From assembly GCA_031290325.1 (NCBI GenBank), contig JAITNU010000131.1, forward strand, positions 1 through 17,671: a stretch of 17,671 nucleotides of DNA, given 5' to 3'. This DNA is from Treponema sp. GTDB lineage: Bacteria; Spirochaetota; Spirochaetia; Treponematales; Breznakiellaceae. The notes beneath the pieces are model-generated. The model was given only the letters and a program-made list of their open reading frames with translations. It did no database searches and was not told the DNA's origin. Shown here in pieces: positions 5,585-13,232 of this stretch; position 1 is the stretch's first letter, and every line of letters begins with the position of its first letter. Made by a program: the position numbers and the translations under genes.

Positions 5585-7081
5585 ACCCACCTCGCCCAGA
5601 AACACAGCGACCTCGTGGAGTCGCTGGATACCCTGGGTACCAAGACGAACCGGCAAGAGGGTAAGGTTTCCCGTTTCTTTGGCATGTTCCACCACATAGG
5701 TTGTCCGGGAAGGAGTGCTGGTATTGTCAGAACGAAGCTCCAGTAATTCTTCCCCATTCAGGAGGAAAAACGAGTATCTGCCCCGCTGGAGGGTTTCGCC
5801 TGAGACCTGATAGGCGCCATCAGGGAAAAACCGGACTGTTCCAATGGTACTGTTATATTGGGCATCAATATAGGAAGGGATACTCTGGGCCTTCGCGGTC
5901 TGGTTTTCAAAGGCGCCAGCCTTACGGTAAGAACCGTCCCAGGAGGCATTGACGCCAATCTTGAGTCTGACATCTTCAAAGACTTTTACCCGGATACTGT
6001 CCAGGGATTCAAGTTCCACATCCACCGAGCGTCTCAGCGTGGTAACGGAGATATTCTGCGTAGTGATAGAGATGCCATACCGGGTTGTGTTAGAATTCTG
6101 CCAGGTAAAAATCTGCTGGGTTTCATCCCCATAAAAAATGATTTCCCGGCTTTTGGGATTAAAATACAGGTACTGACGGATATCCAGGGTTCCCTGGGGA
6201 CTCACATAATACCAAAGCCCATCAATGAAGCCTTCAAAGGTCTGGGCATTTCCGTTTAATAATTCCCGCAGCCGGCGCTGCTCTATCTGAGTTCCCGGTA
6301 TCCGGGTAATCTTACTTTGCTCATAGCGACTCGTTCCTGCATTATACGTATAGACCGTTTCTATCTGATCCAGCCTGTTCTTGTCCAGGGACGAGTCATC
6401 ATAGCCGTATGCAACCAGGGAAAAGCTCTGTCCCTTTGCAACACCTGCCTGATATGCCTGGGTACGTACCGTTTCCTGCACAGAAATAGTCCCGTCTATC
6501 CGCAGTTCCGCTATTTTACTGAAGGGCGGGGAACCTTTGTCCTTTAAGGGGTCGTTTTTTCTGAACACCGTCAGGGTATGCTCTCCGGCGCCATTCATGC
6601 CGCCCACCAGTACACAATGACTGCGATCCCCGATTAAATCCTGGATATAGACAGATACGGTGCCCGGACGGGTTGCGGCAGTTGGGGCGTTCCAGAGCCG
6701 TCGGTACCCCTGGGAGGCTTCATCAAAATCAATATAGGTGATATAAATCAGACCTGCCGCTTCCCTCAGATTCCGGTACACGATGAGCTGCTCTTCTGCC
6801 GCATCTCCATCAAGCTCCTCGGTCAGTACCGATACCAGAACCTCACCGGTACCCAGGGATACCTTGGTTCGGATGTTGTCTTCGTAGGCGACTTGTTCCT
6901 CGAAGATGCCCGAATCCCCAGCGTCCTGTGCCGTCGATTCCCTGGGGACCACAACCCGGGTCTGGCGCTGTTCCTTGCCCTGGGGGGGGTGGAAAAAATG
7001 ACCAGGAAACCAAACCAGCGCCCATATTCCCACGGCGGTAAGCAGAAAAATGGTGCTGGTCGTTATCCTCAAGGGCCTCAT
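5579..7081 (-). CDS. Pallilysin (Tp0751)-related envelope protein
   Basis: The 500-residue protein has a membrane anchor near residues 9-29 and no lipobox Cys. Residues of about 60-170 carry acidic GD-containing turns (ELDGDAAEEQL, DLIGDRSH) reminiscent of beta-propeller blades. The segment of about 285-395 resembles, as I recall that sequence, T. pallidum Tp0751: GLWYYVSP, YFNPKSREIIF, LRRSVDVELES and EDVRLKIG followed by WDGSY align with its lipocalin-like fold. Where Tp0751 has HEVIH, this protein has LDSIR (360-364), so zinc-protease activity is not expected. The last 95 residues (DAQYNSTIG, RFFPDGAYQVSG, RGRYSFFLLNG) look like another beta-barrel repeat. Tp0751 binds host matrix proteins; that role cannot be assumed here. 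The start ATG overlaps the sigma-factor stop in ATGA, implying coupled translation. Confidence 0.72.
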   Translation of the reverse strand: MRPLRITTSTIFLLTAVGIWALVWFPGHFFHPPQGKEQRQTRVVVPRESTAQDAGDSGIFEEQVAYEDNIRTKVSLGTGEVLVSVLTEELDGDAAEEQLIVYRNLREAAGLIYITYIDFDEASQGYRRLWNAPTAATRPGTVSVYIQDLIGDRSHCVLVGGMNGAGEHTLTVFRKNDPLKDKGSPPFSKIAELRIDGTISVQETVRTQAYQAGVAKGQSFSLVAYGYDDSSLDKNRLDQIETVYTYNAGTSRYEQSKITRIPGTQIEQRRLRELLNGNAQTFEGFIDGLWYYVSPQGTLDIRQYLYFNPKSREIIFYGDETQQIFTWQNSNTTRYGISITTQNISVTTLRRSVDVELESLDSIRVKVFEDVRLKIGVNASWDGSYRKAGAFENQTAKAQSIPSYIDAQYNSTIGTVRFFPDGAYQVSGETLQRGRYSFFLLNGEELLELRSDNTSTPSRTTYVVEHAKETGNLTLLPVRLGTQGIQRLHEVAVFLGEVGL

Positions 7082-8154
7082 GGATTTTCCTTTAATTCAT
7101 GGAGTTCTTTTAAGCTGCGCAATTTAAAGGTCGCTTTTTCCTGAATTTGCCGGACCCGTTCACGGGTGATGCCTAAGATCTTACCGGTTTCCTCAAGGGT
7201 TAAAGGCCCTTCACCAGTCAGGCCAAAGCGGAGCTGAATGATCCGCATTTCCCGTTCCGAAAGGCGGGACAGTATATCCCCCATGGTTTCCTGGAGGGTC
7301 ATGGAAAAGGCCATTTCAAAAGGCTCTGCCATAGTATCATCTTTGATGAGGTCCGCAAGGCGGGTGAGGTTGCCGTCATCCACAATGGTATCCAGACTGG
7401 TCGTTTCCTGGGAGAGTTTCACGATCTCCTTCACCTTAGAAAGGGGCATCCCCAGATATTCGGATAACTCCTCATCGCTGGGGTCCCGGCCCAGGTCCTG
7501 GGTCAACTGCTTTGAGACAAAATAACATTTTTTTATGGTATTCAGCATGTGAATGGGGATACGGATGACCCGTCCCTTATCGGCAATGCTTTTGATGATA
7601 GCCTGCCGGATCCACCAGGTACCATAGGTGGAGAAGCGGCAGCCCCGGGTATAATCAAAGCGCTCCACCGCTTCAATAAGCCCGATATTGCCTTCATCAA
7701 TCAGATCCAGCAGAGACAGGCCCCGGTGCTGGTAGTTCTTCGCAATGGAAACGACCAGACGAAGGTTGGAGTTGATCATCTTGTTTTTATACGAGCGGAG
7801 GGAAGTATCCAGCAGGACCCGTTTCTTCTTGTAGTCGCTGTCCTGGAGGTTTTCCTGATATGCGGCATCAAGCTCCTTGAGCTGCTGCCTGAGAACGACG
7901 ATTTTTTCACCAATCCCCTGTTCTTCCTGAACTGTGAGGAGCGGAAATTTTGAAATCTGCTTGAAATACAGCGCTAAGGGATCCGTTTCCTTAGAAGCCT
8001 TCGATTTTTTGGAACTTTTCGATGCATGGGTATTGTGGGGCCGTTTTTTTGCCCGTTTTTTTTCTGATCCCGTGTCACTCATACGATGCAGCATTACCCC
8101 TCTTGGCTTACTTGTCCGTTCCGACATTTCAATAGTACCAGTTGATTTTGACAT
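7078..8154 (-). CDS. Group 2 (RpoS-like) sigma-70 factor
   Basis: This 358-residue sigma factor directs RNA polymerase to promoters. A Lys/Ser-rich N-terminus (1-57) replaces region 1.1. Region 1.2 starts at DPLALYFKQI (58-67). Regions 2.1-2.4 span about 128-205 with NLRLVVSIAKNY, DLIDEGNIGLI and the -10-melting aromatic stretch RFSTYGTWWIRQA. Region 3 covers about 206-285. Region 4 (295-350) has the GITRERVRQIQEKA recognition helix. Lack of region 1.1 and the length argue for an alternative sigma factor of the RpoS type, not the housekeeping RpoD. The start is set by a strong GGAGGAGG ten bases upstream. It lies between the LysM gene (61-base gap) and the pallilysin-related gene (ATGA overlap), which may therefore share its expression. 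Confidence 0.92.
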   Translation of the reverse strand: MSKSTGTIEMSERTSKPRGVMLHRMSDTGSEKKRAKKRPHNTHASKSSKKSKASKETDPLALYFKQISKFPLLTVQEEQGIGEKIVVLRQQLKELDAAYQENLQDSDYKKKRVLLDTSLRSYKNKMINSNLRLVVSIAKNYQHRGLSLLDLIDEGNIGLIEAVERFDYTRGCRFSTYGTWWIRQAIIKSIADKGRVIRIPIHMLNTIKKCYFVSKQLTQDLGRDPSDEELSEYLGMPLSKVKEIVKLSQETTSLDTIVDDGNLTRLADLIKDDTMAEPFEMAFSMTLQETMGDILSRLSEREMRIIQLRFGLTGEGPLTLEETGKILGITRERVRQIQEKATFKLRSLKELHELKENP

Positions 8155-8215
8155 ATACTACCTCCTCCGAGGATTTTATTTTATATGATTTTTAAACAGT
8201 GAAAATCTGTACCCC

Positions 8216-8989
8216 TCAGGTCCGCGGGGCCTTGGCAGGATCTATGGGAGTAGCTCCGTGGTACACTAAAAAAAACAATTGAGGTTTTTTGGATACTGCA
8301 TCGATCCCTAACCTCCCCAGTTCTGTGCCCGAAACAACCCGATCTCCCGTCTTTACCGACAAACTTTCACAACCGCCGTAAACGTATAAATATCCTCCTG
8401 TTACCTGCACAATCGCAACCCTTCCGAATCCGCGGTAAGGTCCGGCTGATACAATGGTTCCCGGGGTGAGGCTTTTGACCGCCTCGGATTTTTCACCCTT
8501 CAGAACCACCCCATAGAGTTTTCCCGTCATGTATACCACTTCTTGAGCAGCCACCGGCCAGCGCAGGGAAGTATCCCGCTGCTTTTCCGTATTCTGCGCC
8601 GGTGCAGACCGGGGACGTTCCACCCCCGCTCCAGCGCGGGAAACCTGGAGCACATCTCCTTCCTTTAATATATAATTCTGAGTAAGCTTATTAATAGTAC
8701 GAAGTGCTTGCAGTGTCATTTCATGCTGCCGGGCTATACTATAGAGCGTTTCACCTCGGGTAACCCGGTATTCAATATAACTGGGTATAGTAAGACGCCG
8801 GCCTATTTGCAGTTTCTGGGCATCGCTAATCCCATTCAGCCGCATCAGGTCCTCGCTTTTAACACTATAGGAACGGGCTATCGAATAAATCGTCTCCCCC
8901 CTCTGAACAATATGAACGGTTTCCTCTGCACCAACCATCGCCCCCAATAACACCAAAAAAAGACATAAAACACCATATCGAACGTTCAT
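8216..8989 (-). CDS. Exported LysM / degenerate LytM (M23) protein
   Basis: The 257-residue protein has a signal peptide (cut probable after VGA at 21), two LysM domains (25-69 and 73-117, each with RGET.YSIAR) that bind peptidoglycan, a Pro/Gln-rich linker, and a C-terminal LytM/M23-like domain (about 143-253). The zinc ligands expected in active M23 endopeptidases are missing. The usual first His region reads LYGVVLKG, the YGH motif is YGGCE (204-208), and the HxH motif is replaced by QLFFLVYHG. This is the pattern of EnvC- and NlpD-type activators of cell-wall amidases, which is therefore the favoured role. The start has only a weak ribosome-binding site. The gene is first in the leftward operon and diverges from the CYTH gene. 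Confidence 0.88.
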   Translation of the reverse strand: MNVRYGVLCLFLVLLGAMVGAEETVHIVQRGETIYSIARSYSVKSEDLMRLNGISDAQKLQIGRRLTIPSYIEYRVTRGETLYSIARQHEMTLQALRTINKLTQNYILKEGDVLQVSRAGAGVERPRSAPAQNTEKQRDTSLRWPVAAQEVVYMTGKLYGVVLKGEKSEAVKSLTPGTIVSAGPYRGFGRVAIVQVTGGYLYVYGGCESLSVKTGDRVVSGTELGRLGIDAVSKKPQLFFLVYHGATPIDPAKAPRT

Positions 8990-9039
8990 ATTAATACTTT
9001 ATCGGTATTTCAAACTTTATTTATTATGGTACAAGAACA

Positions 9040-9068
9040 TATATATCCTGCTTTTGCCAAATAGACAA
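9040..9068 (-). promoter_or_regulatory. Sigma-70 promoter of the LysM-sigma-pallilysin operon
   Basis: On the minus strand TTGTCT (9068-9063) is followed after 17 bases by TATATA (9045-9040). The start point would lie about 45 bases before the LysM ATG. The boxes fit sigma-70 consensus well within an AT-rich divergent intergenic region. Confidence 0.5.
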
Positions 9069-9157
9069 GTATATTTTAAAAAAATTTGATAAAAATCCAC
9101 GGGTATTTGTAAAACTATGTCAAATATCAGATGATAAAACAAGAATTTGCCCTATAC

Positions 9158-9186
9158 TTTACGTTTAAGCCCCTTGTCCCTATAAA
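9158..9186 (+). promoter_or_regulatory. Candidate promoter of the CYTH gene
   Basis: TTTACG (9158-9163) and TATAAA (9181-9186) are separated by 17 bases. The predicted transcript would begin near 9193, only a few bases before the first possible ATG (9200) and about 20 bases before the preferred ATG (9215). TATACT at 9153 is an alternative -10 box. Confidence 0.4.
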
Positions 9187-9214
9187 TTAGAACGAAAAAA
9201 TGGTACTATATCCT

Positions 9215-9778
9215 ATGGCTATTGAGATTGAATTAAAGGCATGGGTTGATGATTCGCAGGAGCTGAAAAAGGTATTATGCTCCCTGGCCGGCTACCCCGC
9301 CGCCTTTGAAAAAGCGGATGCCTACTGGTATCCCGCCGGCACGGAAACGGCTCCCTCATCGGGGGTACGGATCCGGGAAGTTGTGACCACTGATGCTGCG
9401 GGCAAAGTTACGCAGACGATATGGGTAACCTACAAGATCAAGGAAGTACAGGAGGGCATCGAAGTAAATGATGAACGGGAATTCGAGGTTTCCGATAAGG
9501 CGGCTTTTGAGGAACTCCTCAGACGGGTGGGCCTTGAACCGGGGGTGGCCAAACACAAGCAGGGCTGGGCCTGGGAGTATGAGGGTATCACCGTGGAGCT
9601 GGCACAGGTGACAGGTCTCGGCTGGTTTGTGGAGCTGGAGATCCTCACCGATACAGGTGGTATCGTCGCCGGCGCCCGGACCCGTTTATTGGCCTGCTTA
9701 CAGCAGCTCGGCATTGCCGAAAACCGGATCGAAAGCCGATATTACACCGAAATGCTCCGCGGACCTCGCGGTGAGTGA
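9215..9778 (+). CDS. CYTH-domain protein (class IV adenylate cyclase / CyaB-like)
   Basis: The 187-residue protein is one CYTH tunnel-fold domain. The signature ExExK is present as EIELK at residues 4-8. Further charged beta strands follow, including VRIRE, WVTYKIKE, DEREFEV and ELAQVTGLGWFVELE, and a late Arg-rich stretch ENRIESRYY typical of class IV cyclase homologues. CYTH proteins act on triphosphates with divalent metal: some make cAMP, others hydrolyse thiamine triphosphate or inorganic triphosphate, and sequence alone does not separate these. The start at 9215 puts EIELK at the usual place; an ATG at 9200 would add MVLYP. Neither has a clear Shine-Dalgarno. The downstream TPR gene appears to have its own promoter. 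Confidence 0.85.
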   Translation: MAIEIELKAWVDDSQELKKVLCSLAGYPAAFEKADAYWYPAGTETAPSSGVRIREVVTTDAAGKVTQTIWVTYKIKEVQEGIEVNDEREFEVSDKAAFEELLRRVGLEPGVAKHKQGWAWEYEGITVELAQVTGLGWFVELEILTDTGGIVAGARTRLLACLQQLGIAENRIESRYYTEMLRGPRGE

Positions 9779-9790
9779 CTTTTCAATCAG

Positions 9791-9818
9791 TTGACTTTTT
9801 ACTATAAAGTCTTATGAT
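9791..9818 (+). promoter_or_regulatory. Sigma-70 promoter of the TPR gene
   Basis: TTGACT (9791-9796) and TATGAT (9813-9818) are separated by 16 bases. Transcription would start near 9825, giving a leader of under ten bases before the ATG at 9833. It is a good consensus match and could also feed the mre operon downstream. Confidence 0.55.
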
Positions 9819-9832
9819 TATCTTGTATAAAT

Positions 9833-10789
9833 ATGGTTACTAAACGATCCGGATTCGATTATGGCCAACTCCGTCTGAAGCGGATCCTTCATACAGCCCT
9901 ATCGGCTGCTGTTATTGTCATAATTATCTCGGTGTTGTCCGTATGTTTCATAAGCTGGAAGGACCGCTTGGGAAATGAACGAGAGGAATTGTTACAGCTC
10001 TGGGAAGCCGGTTCGTATACCCAGACATTTGACCTTAGTAAGGAACGGTTGCTTGCAAAACCTATGGATCATTTTCTGCTGATGGTCCATGGGTTTGCGG
10101 CCTATCAGCTTGCCATTGCCCAGATCAATAACTTTGATACCCTGACCTATATTGACACTGGTATCTGGTCTTTGCGAAAAGCCCTGCTGTCCAGAGAAGC
10201 TCCCCGGGATGGCCGGCTTCAGTATGTTCTGGGCAAGGCATATTATTATAAAGGTGTGGATTATGCGGATTTGGCAATTAAATTTTTAGAGGAAGCGAGA
10301 AGCCTGTCGTATAATGCCCAGGATATCCCTGAGTATTTGGGACTTGCCTATGCAGCAGTCCACAATTACCAGAAAAGCGTTGCCTCCTTTACCCTGGCCC
10401 TGTACCCGGTGGAAGCGGAAGTCACTGAGGATCTCAATACTTCGGATTTGCTGCTCCTCTCTATCGCCCATTCCTATATCGCCCTTAATGAATCAGATGC
10501 GGCATATCCGTATCTGCTCAGGTGTGTGGAGCAATCCAGGGACTCTAAGGTTGTGGTGAAGGCCCGGCTGCTTTTAGGCAGTATCCTCGGTAAGGGCGGG
10601 GATAATGCCGGAGCCGAAGCCCAGTATACGGCCATCCTGGCCGAAAGCGGTGAAAATGCGGAAGCCCATTATCAATTAGGTGAATTATTTGCCGCTGATG
10701 GCAATCCGACCCGGGCACGGGCGGAATGGCGACGGGCAGTTCGGATAGATCCGGCCCATGTTCCTGCGAGAAAACGGCTTAATATGTAG
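9833..10789 (+). CDS. Membrane-anchored TPR protein
   Basis: The 318-residue protein has a short basic N-terminus (KRSG, RLKR), one membrane helix (about 20-42) and a soluble C-terminal part made of helical pairs. At least the last pairs are clear TPRs: AEAQYTAILAESGENAEAH, then YQLGELFAADGN with ARAEWRRAVRIDPAH near 283-309. Earlier pairs (YVLGKAYYYKG, EYLGLAYAAVHNYQKSV) fit too. TPR domains hold protein partners, and its position just before mreB suggests a link to the elongasome, but that is inference from context. The ATG at 9833 has no Shine-Dalgarno and lies very close to the predicted transcription start, so translation may be near-leaderless. The 35-base gap to mreB contains only a weak promoter. 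Confidence 0.85.
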   Translation: MVTKRSGFDYGQLRLKRILHTALSAAVIVIIISVLSVCFISWKDRLGNEREELLQLWEAGSYTQTFDLSKERLLAKPMDHFLLMVHGFAAYQLAIAQINNFDTLTYIDTGIWSLRKALLSREAPRDGRLQYVLGKAYYYKGVDYADLAIKFLEEARSLSYNAQDIPEYLGLAYAAVHNYQKSVASFTLALYPVEAEVTEDLNTSDLLLLSIAHSYIALNESDAAYPYLLRCVEQSRDSKVVVKARLLLGSILGKGGDNAGAEAQYTAILAESGENAEAHYQLGELFAADGNPTRARAEWRRAVRIDPAHVPARKRLNM

Positions 10790-10806
10790 TAGAGGCCGAT
10801 TATAGT
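10778..10806 (+). promoter_or_regulatory. Weak candidate promoter of mreB
   Basis: TATAGT (10801-10806) makes a good -10 box 18 bases before the mreB ATG, but the hexamer 17 bases upstream, CTTAAT, is a poor -35 box. The mre genes may equally be read through from the TPR gene. Confidence 0.3.
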
Positions 10807-10824
10807 AATTAATGGAGGGAGACT

Positions 10825-11853
10825 ATGTTTGGAAGTAATTCTTCAGATATTGGTATTGATTTAGGGACTTGTAATACCCTTATTTATATATGCGGAAAAG
10901 GTATTGTATTAAATGAACCCTCGGTGGTGGCGGTTGAACGGGGTACCAAACGGGTGGTCGCGGTCGGGACTGACGCGAAACGGATGCTCTGGCGGACTCC
11001 GGCGAATATTATGGCCATAAGACCTATGCGGGACGGGGTGATCGCTGACCTGGAATCTACTGAAAAGATGATCCGGTTTTTCATCTCCAAGGTGCTTCCC
11101 CGGCACCGTTTCGTCAAGCCCCGGATGGTGATCGGGATTCCCTCGTGTATTACCGAAGTGGAACGCCGGGCTGTGGAGGAAAGCGCCTACAAGGCCGGGG
11201 CACGGGAAGTGATCGTCATTGAGGAAAGCCTCGTGGCGGCTATCGGCGCGGATATTTCCATCTTTGAACCTGCAGGGCACATGATCTGCGATATAGGTGG
11301 GGGGACCACGGAGATTTCCGTTATCAGTCTTGGGGGTATGGTGGTTACCAATGCCATACGCCTGGGGGGAGATGAGTTTGATGAGTCTATCATCAAGCAT
11401 GTCCGGAGTGTCCACAACCTTATCATCGGGGAACATACGGCAGAACGGCTCAAGATCGAGATCGGCAATGCCGCGCCGGATAAGACTATCGAAAAGGTCG
11501 AAATGAAGGGAACCGACGCCATTACCGGCCTGCCCCGGCAGTTGGAAATTGATTCCGGGGAAGTCCGGGAAGCCCTGAAAGACCCGATCATTCAAATCAT
11601 TGATGTTATCAAGACCACCCTGAGCCAGACCCCGCCGGAACTTGCGGCGGATATTGTGGAGCGGGGCATTGTGATGACCGGCGGCGGCGCCCTGCTCAAG
11701 GGACTGCCGAAACTTATTTCCAAAGAAACCGGCGTTCCGGTCATTCTTGCCGAAAATCCCCTGGATTGCGTTGCCCTGGGGGCGGGCAAGTATTTTGAAT
11801 ATGCCCGGGAATTCGATAATACCCGCAGTATTTATGATAATATAAACGGATAG
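10825..11853 (+). CDS. mreB: Rod-shape actin homologue MreB
   Basis: MreB forms membrane-bound filaments that steer lateral wall synthesis. The 342 residues are the normal length. Actin-fold landmarks are present: phosphate-1 loop IGIDLGTCNT (9-18), phosphate-2 GHMICDIGGGTTEISV near 151-166, and the adenosine motif VMTGGGALLKGLP near residue 285. The N-terminus MFGSNSSD is short, with no long amphipathic helix visible. A clear GGAGGG (10814-10819) precedes the ATG. It begins the canonical mreB-mreC-mreD-mrdA-rodA order with gaps of ten bases or less, so the five genes are almost certainly one transcript. Confidence 0.97.
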   Translation: MFGSNSSDIGIDLGTCNTLIYICGKGIVLNEPSVVAVERGTKRVVAVGTDAKRMLWRTPANIMAIRPMRDGVIADLESTEKMIRFFISKVLPRHRFVKPRMVIGIPSCITEVERRAVEESAYKAGAREVIVIEESLVAAIGADISIFEPAGHMICDIGGGTTEISVISLGGMVVTNAIRLGGDEFDESIIKHVRSVHNLIIGEHTAERLKIEIGNAAPDKTIEKVEMKGTDAITGLPRQLEIDSGEVREALKDPIIQIIDVIKTTLSQTPPELAADIVERGIVMTGGGALLKGLPKLISKETGVPVILAENPLDCVALGAGKYFEYAREFDNTRSIYDNING

Positions 11854-11863
11854 GGTACGGGGG

Positions 11864-12733
11864 ATGGAGGAGGGTAAAAAACCCAATGGTCATATTACCC
11901 GTGAGGCCACTGTTTTTGTGGTCCTTACGGTGGCTTCTTTCTTGATCCTGTTCTTTTCCACCCAGAGCTTTATCGTGGATATCAAAGATATGGGTTTATC
12001 TCTGTTTTCCGGGGTTCGCAACGGTATCCATGGGGCAACATCCCTGGTATCCCGCACGATCCTCTCTATCCGGGAGCTTACCCGTTTGCGCACAGAATAT
12101 GCCGAACTGACCGACCGGATGACCCGGTATGAGCAGCTTGAACGGAGCGCTGCGGAGATACGCCAGGAAAACCGGCGTTTACGGGAGCAGCTCGGATTTT
12201 CATCGTCCTTAGGGTATAAGCATATTGCCGCGGAACTCATTGGCCGGGACCCGGATAATCTTTTTTCCGCCCTGGTCATTAATAAGGGAAAACACGCCGG
12301 GGTTTCCAATAATATGCCGGTTATCGCCTATCAAAATGGCGTGCAGGGGCTGGTGGGCAAGGTGATTCAGGCGGGACAGTTTGAAAGTCTCGTGATGCCC
12401 CTCTACGATGTGAGCGCCTTTGTTTCTTCCCGGCTTTCCGAATCCCGGTATGAGGGGATCGTGGAAGGCCAGGGAAGTCCTGATGTGCCGTTACTCATGC
12501 GGTTCATACGGAAACGGGCCAGGGAGGAGATCAATACCGGCGACGTTATTATGACCAGCGGTATTGGAGGGGTGTATCCCGGGGGGATCACCATAGGCCG
12601 GGTGAGCAGGATGCGGTACCAGGAAGACGAAATTTCCATGGATCTGGAACTGGAATCGGCTATTGATTTTTCCCGCCTTGAATACATATTTGTGCTTGAT
12701 GTGGAGCAGGCCCCGGAGGAATCGGATGGTTAA
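11864..12733 (+). CDS. mreC: Rod-shape protein MreC
   Basis: MreC is a bitopic inner-membrane protein whose periplasmic part binds and activates PBP2. The 289-residue product has a short cytoplasmic tail, a membrane helix (about 15-33), a coiled coil (about 70-112: LRTEYAELTDRM, QENRRLREQLGF) and the two-beta-barrel domain beginning AAELIGRDPDN. The conserved GxxGVSNNMPV and GIGGVYPGGITIG stretches are both present. The start lies ten bases after the mreB stop, directly following a G run. Its end overlaps the mreD start by eight bases, indicating coupled translation. Confidence 0.95.
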   Translation: MEEGKKPNGHITREATVFVVLTVASFLILFFSTQSFIVDIKDMGLSLFSGVRNGIHGATSLVSRTILSIRELTRLRTEYAELTDRMTRYEQLERSAAEIRQENRRLREQLGFSSSLGYKHIAAELIGRDPDNLFSALVINKGKHAGVSNNMPVIAYQNGVQGLVGKVIQAGQFESLVMPLYDVSAFVSSRLSESRYEGIVEGQGSPDVPLLMRFIRKRAREEINTGDVIMTSGIGGVYPGGITIGRVSRMRYQEDEISMDLELESAIDFSRLEYIFVLDVEQAPEESDG

Positions 12734-13232
12734 AAAGGTTATATGGGCAAGCTTCTTCGGGCTTATCGCGGCCATGCTGCAATCCACGCTCTTGGCGCGC
12801 CTTGCGGTGTACCATGCGGTTCCGGATCTCGTCCTGGGGATCATCGTTTTTACCGCCTATAATAACGGGATCATGACCGGCCAGGTGACGGGGTTTTTTT
12901 CCGGCATCCTCCTGGATTTTCTTTCCGCCGCGCCCCTGGGATTGAACGCCCTGCTCCGTACCCTGGTTGGCGCCTTGGCCGGTCTGATGAAGGGGACCTT
13001 CTTTCTGGATACCCTGTTCCTCCCTATGGCCCTCTGCGCGGCTGCCACCCTGTTCAAGGGGGTGTTCCTTTTTGGGTTACACCTGTTGTTTACCGAAGGA
13101 GTGCCCACCTACACCCTGACGGCCCCCACCTTCTGGATTGAATTCCTCTTTAATACCCTGTTAGCCCCCCTCTTATTTGGTTTTCTGAACCTCTTCAAGT
13201 CCTTGCTTCTTATCGAACGGAGGAAACCCTGA
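12726..13232 (+). CDS. mreD: Rod-shape protein MreD
   Basis: The 168-residue product is a polytopic inner-membrane protein with about five hydrophobic segments. It has the family features ATLLARLAVYHAVPDLVL-like start (as STLLARLAVYHAVPDL) and GFFSGILLDFLSAAPLG, the conserved G-D/F-L-x-G signature region. MreD helps regulate elongasome activity with MreC. The ATG at 12726 is preferred over any earlier in-frame start because it overlaps the mreC end, as usual in this operon, and gives the normal N-terminus. Its TGA stop overlaps the mrdA ATG by one base (TGATG). Confidence 0.93.
   Translation: MVKKVIWASFFGLIAAMLQSTLLARLAVYHAVPDLVLGIIVFTAYNNGIMTGQVTGFFSGILLDFLSAAPLGLNALLRTLVGALAGLMKGTFFLDTLFLPMALCAAATLFKGVFLFGLHLLFTEGVPTYTLTAPTFWIEFLFNTLLAPLLFGFLNLFKSLLLIERRKP

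Noticed and set aside
9757..9771. CCGCG-GACCT-CGCGG hairpin at the end of the CYTH gene as a terminator.
   Set aside because: The stem is short, lies within the coding sequence and is not followed by a T-run; only TTTT occurs some bases later.
12663..12725. Longer MreD beginning at ATG 12663.
   Set aside because: The extra 21 residues would overlap mreC deeply and do not resemble an MreD N-terminus. ATG 12726 gives the usual operon overlap.
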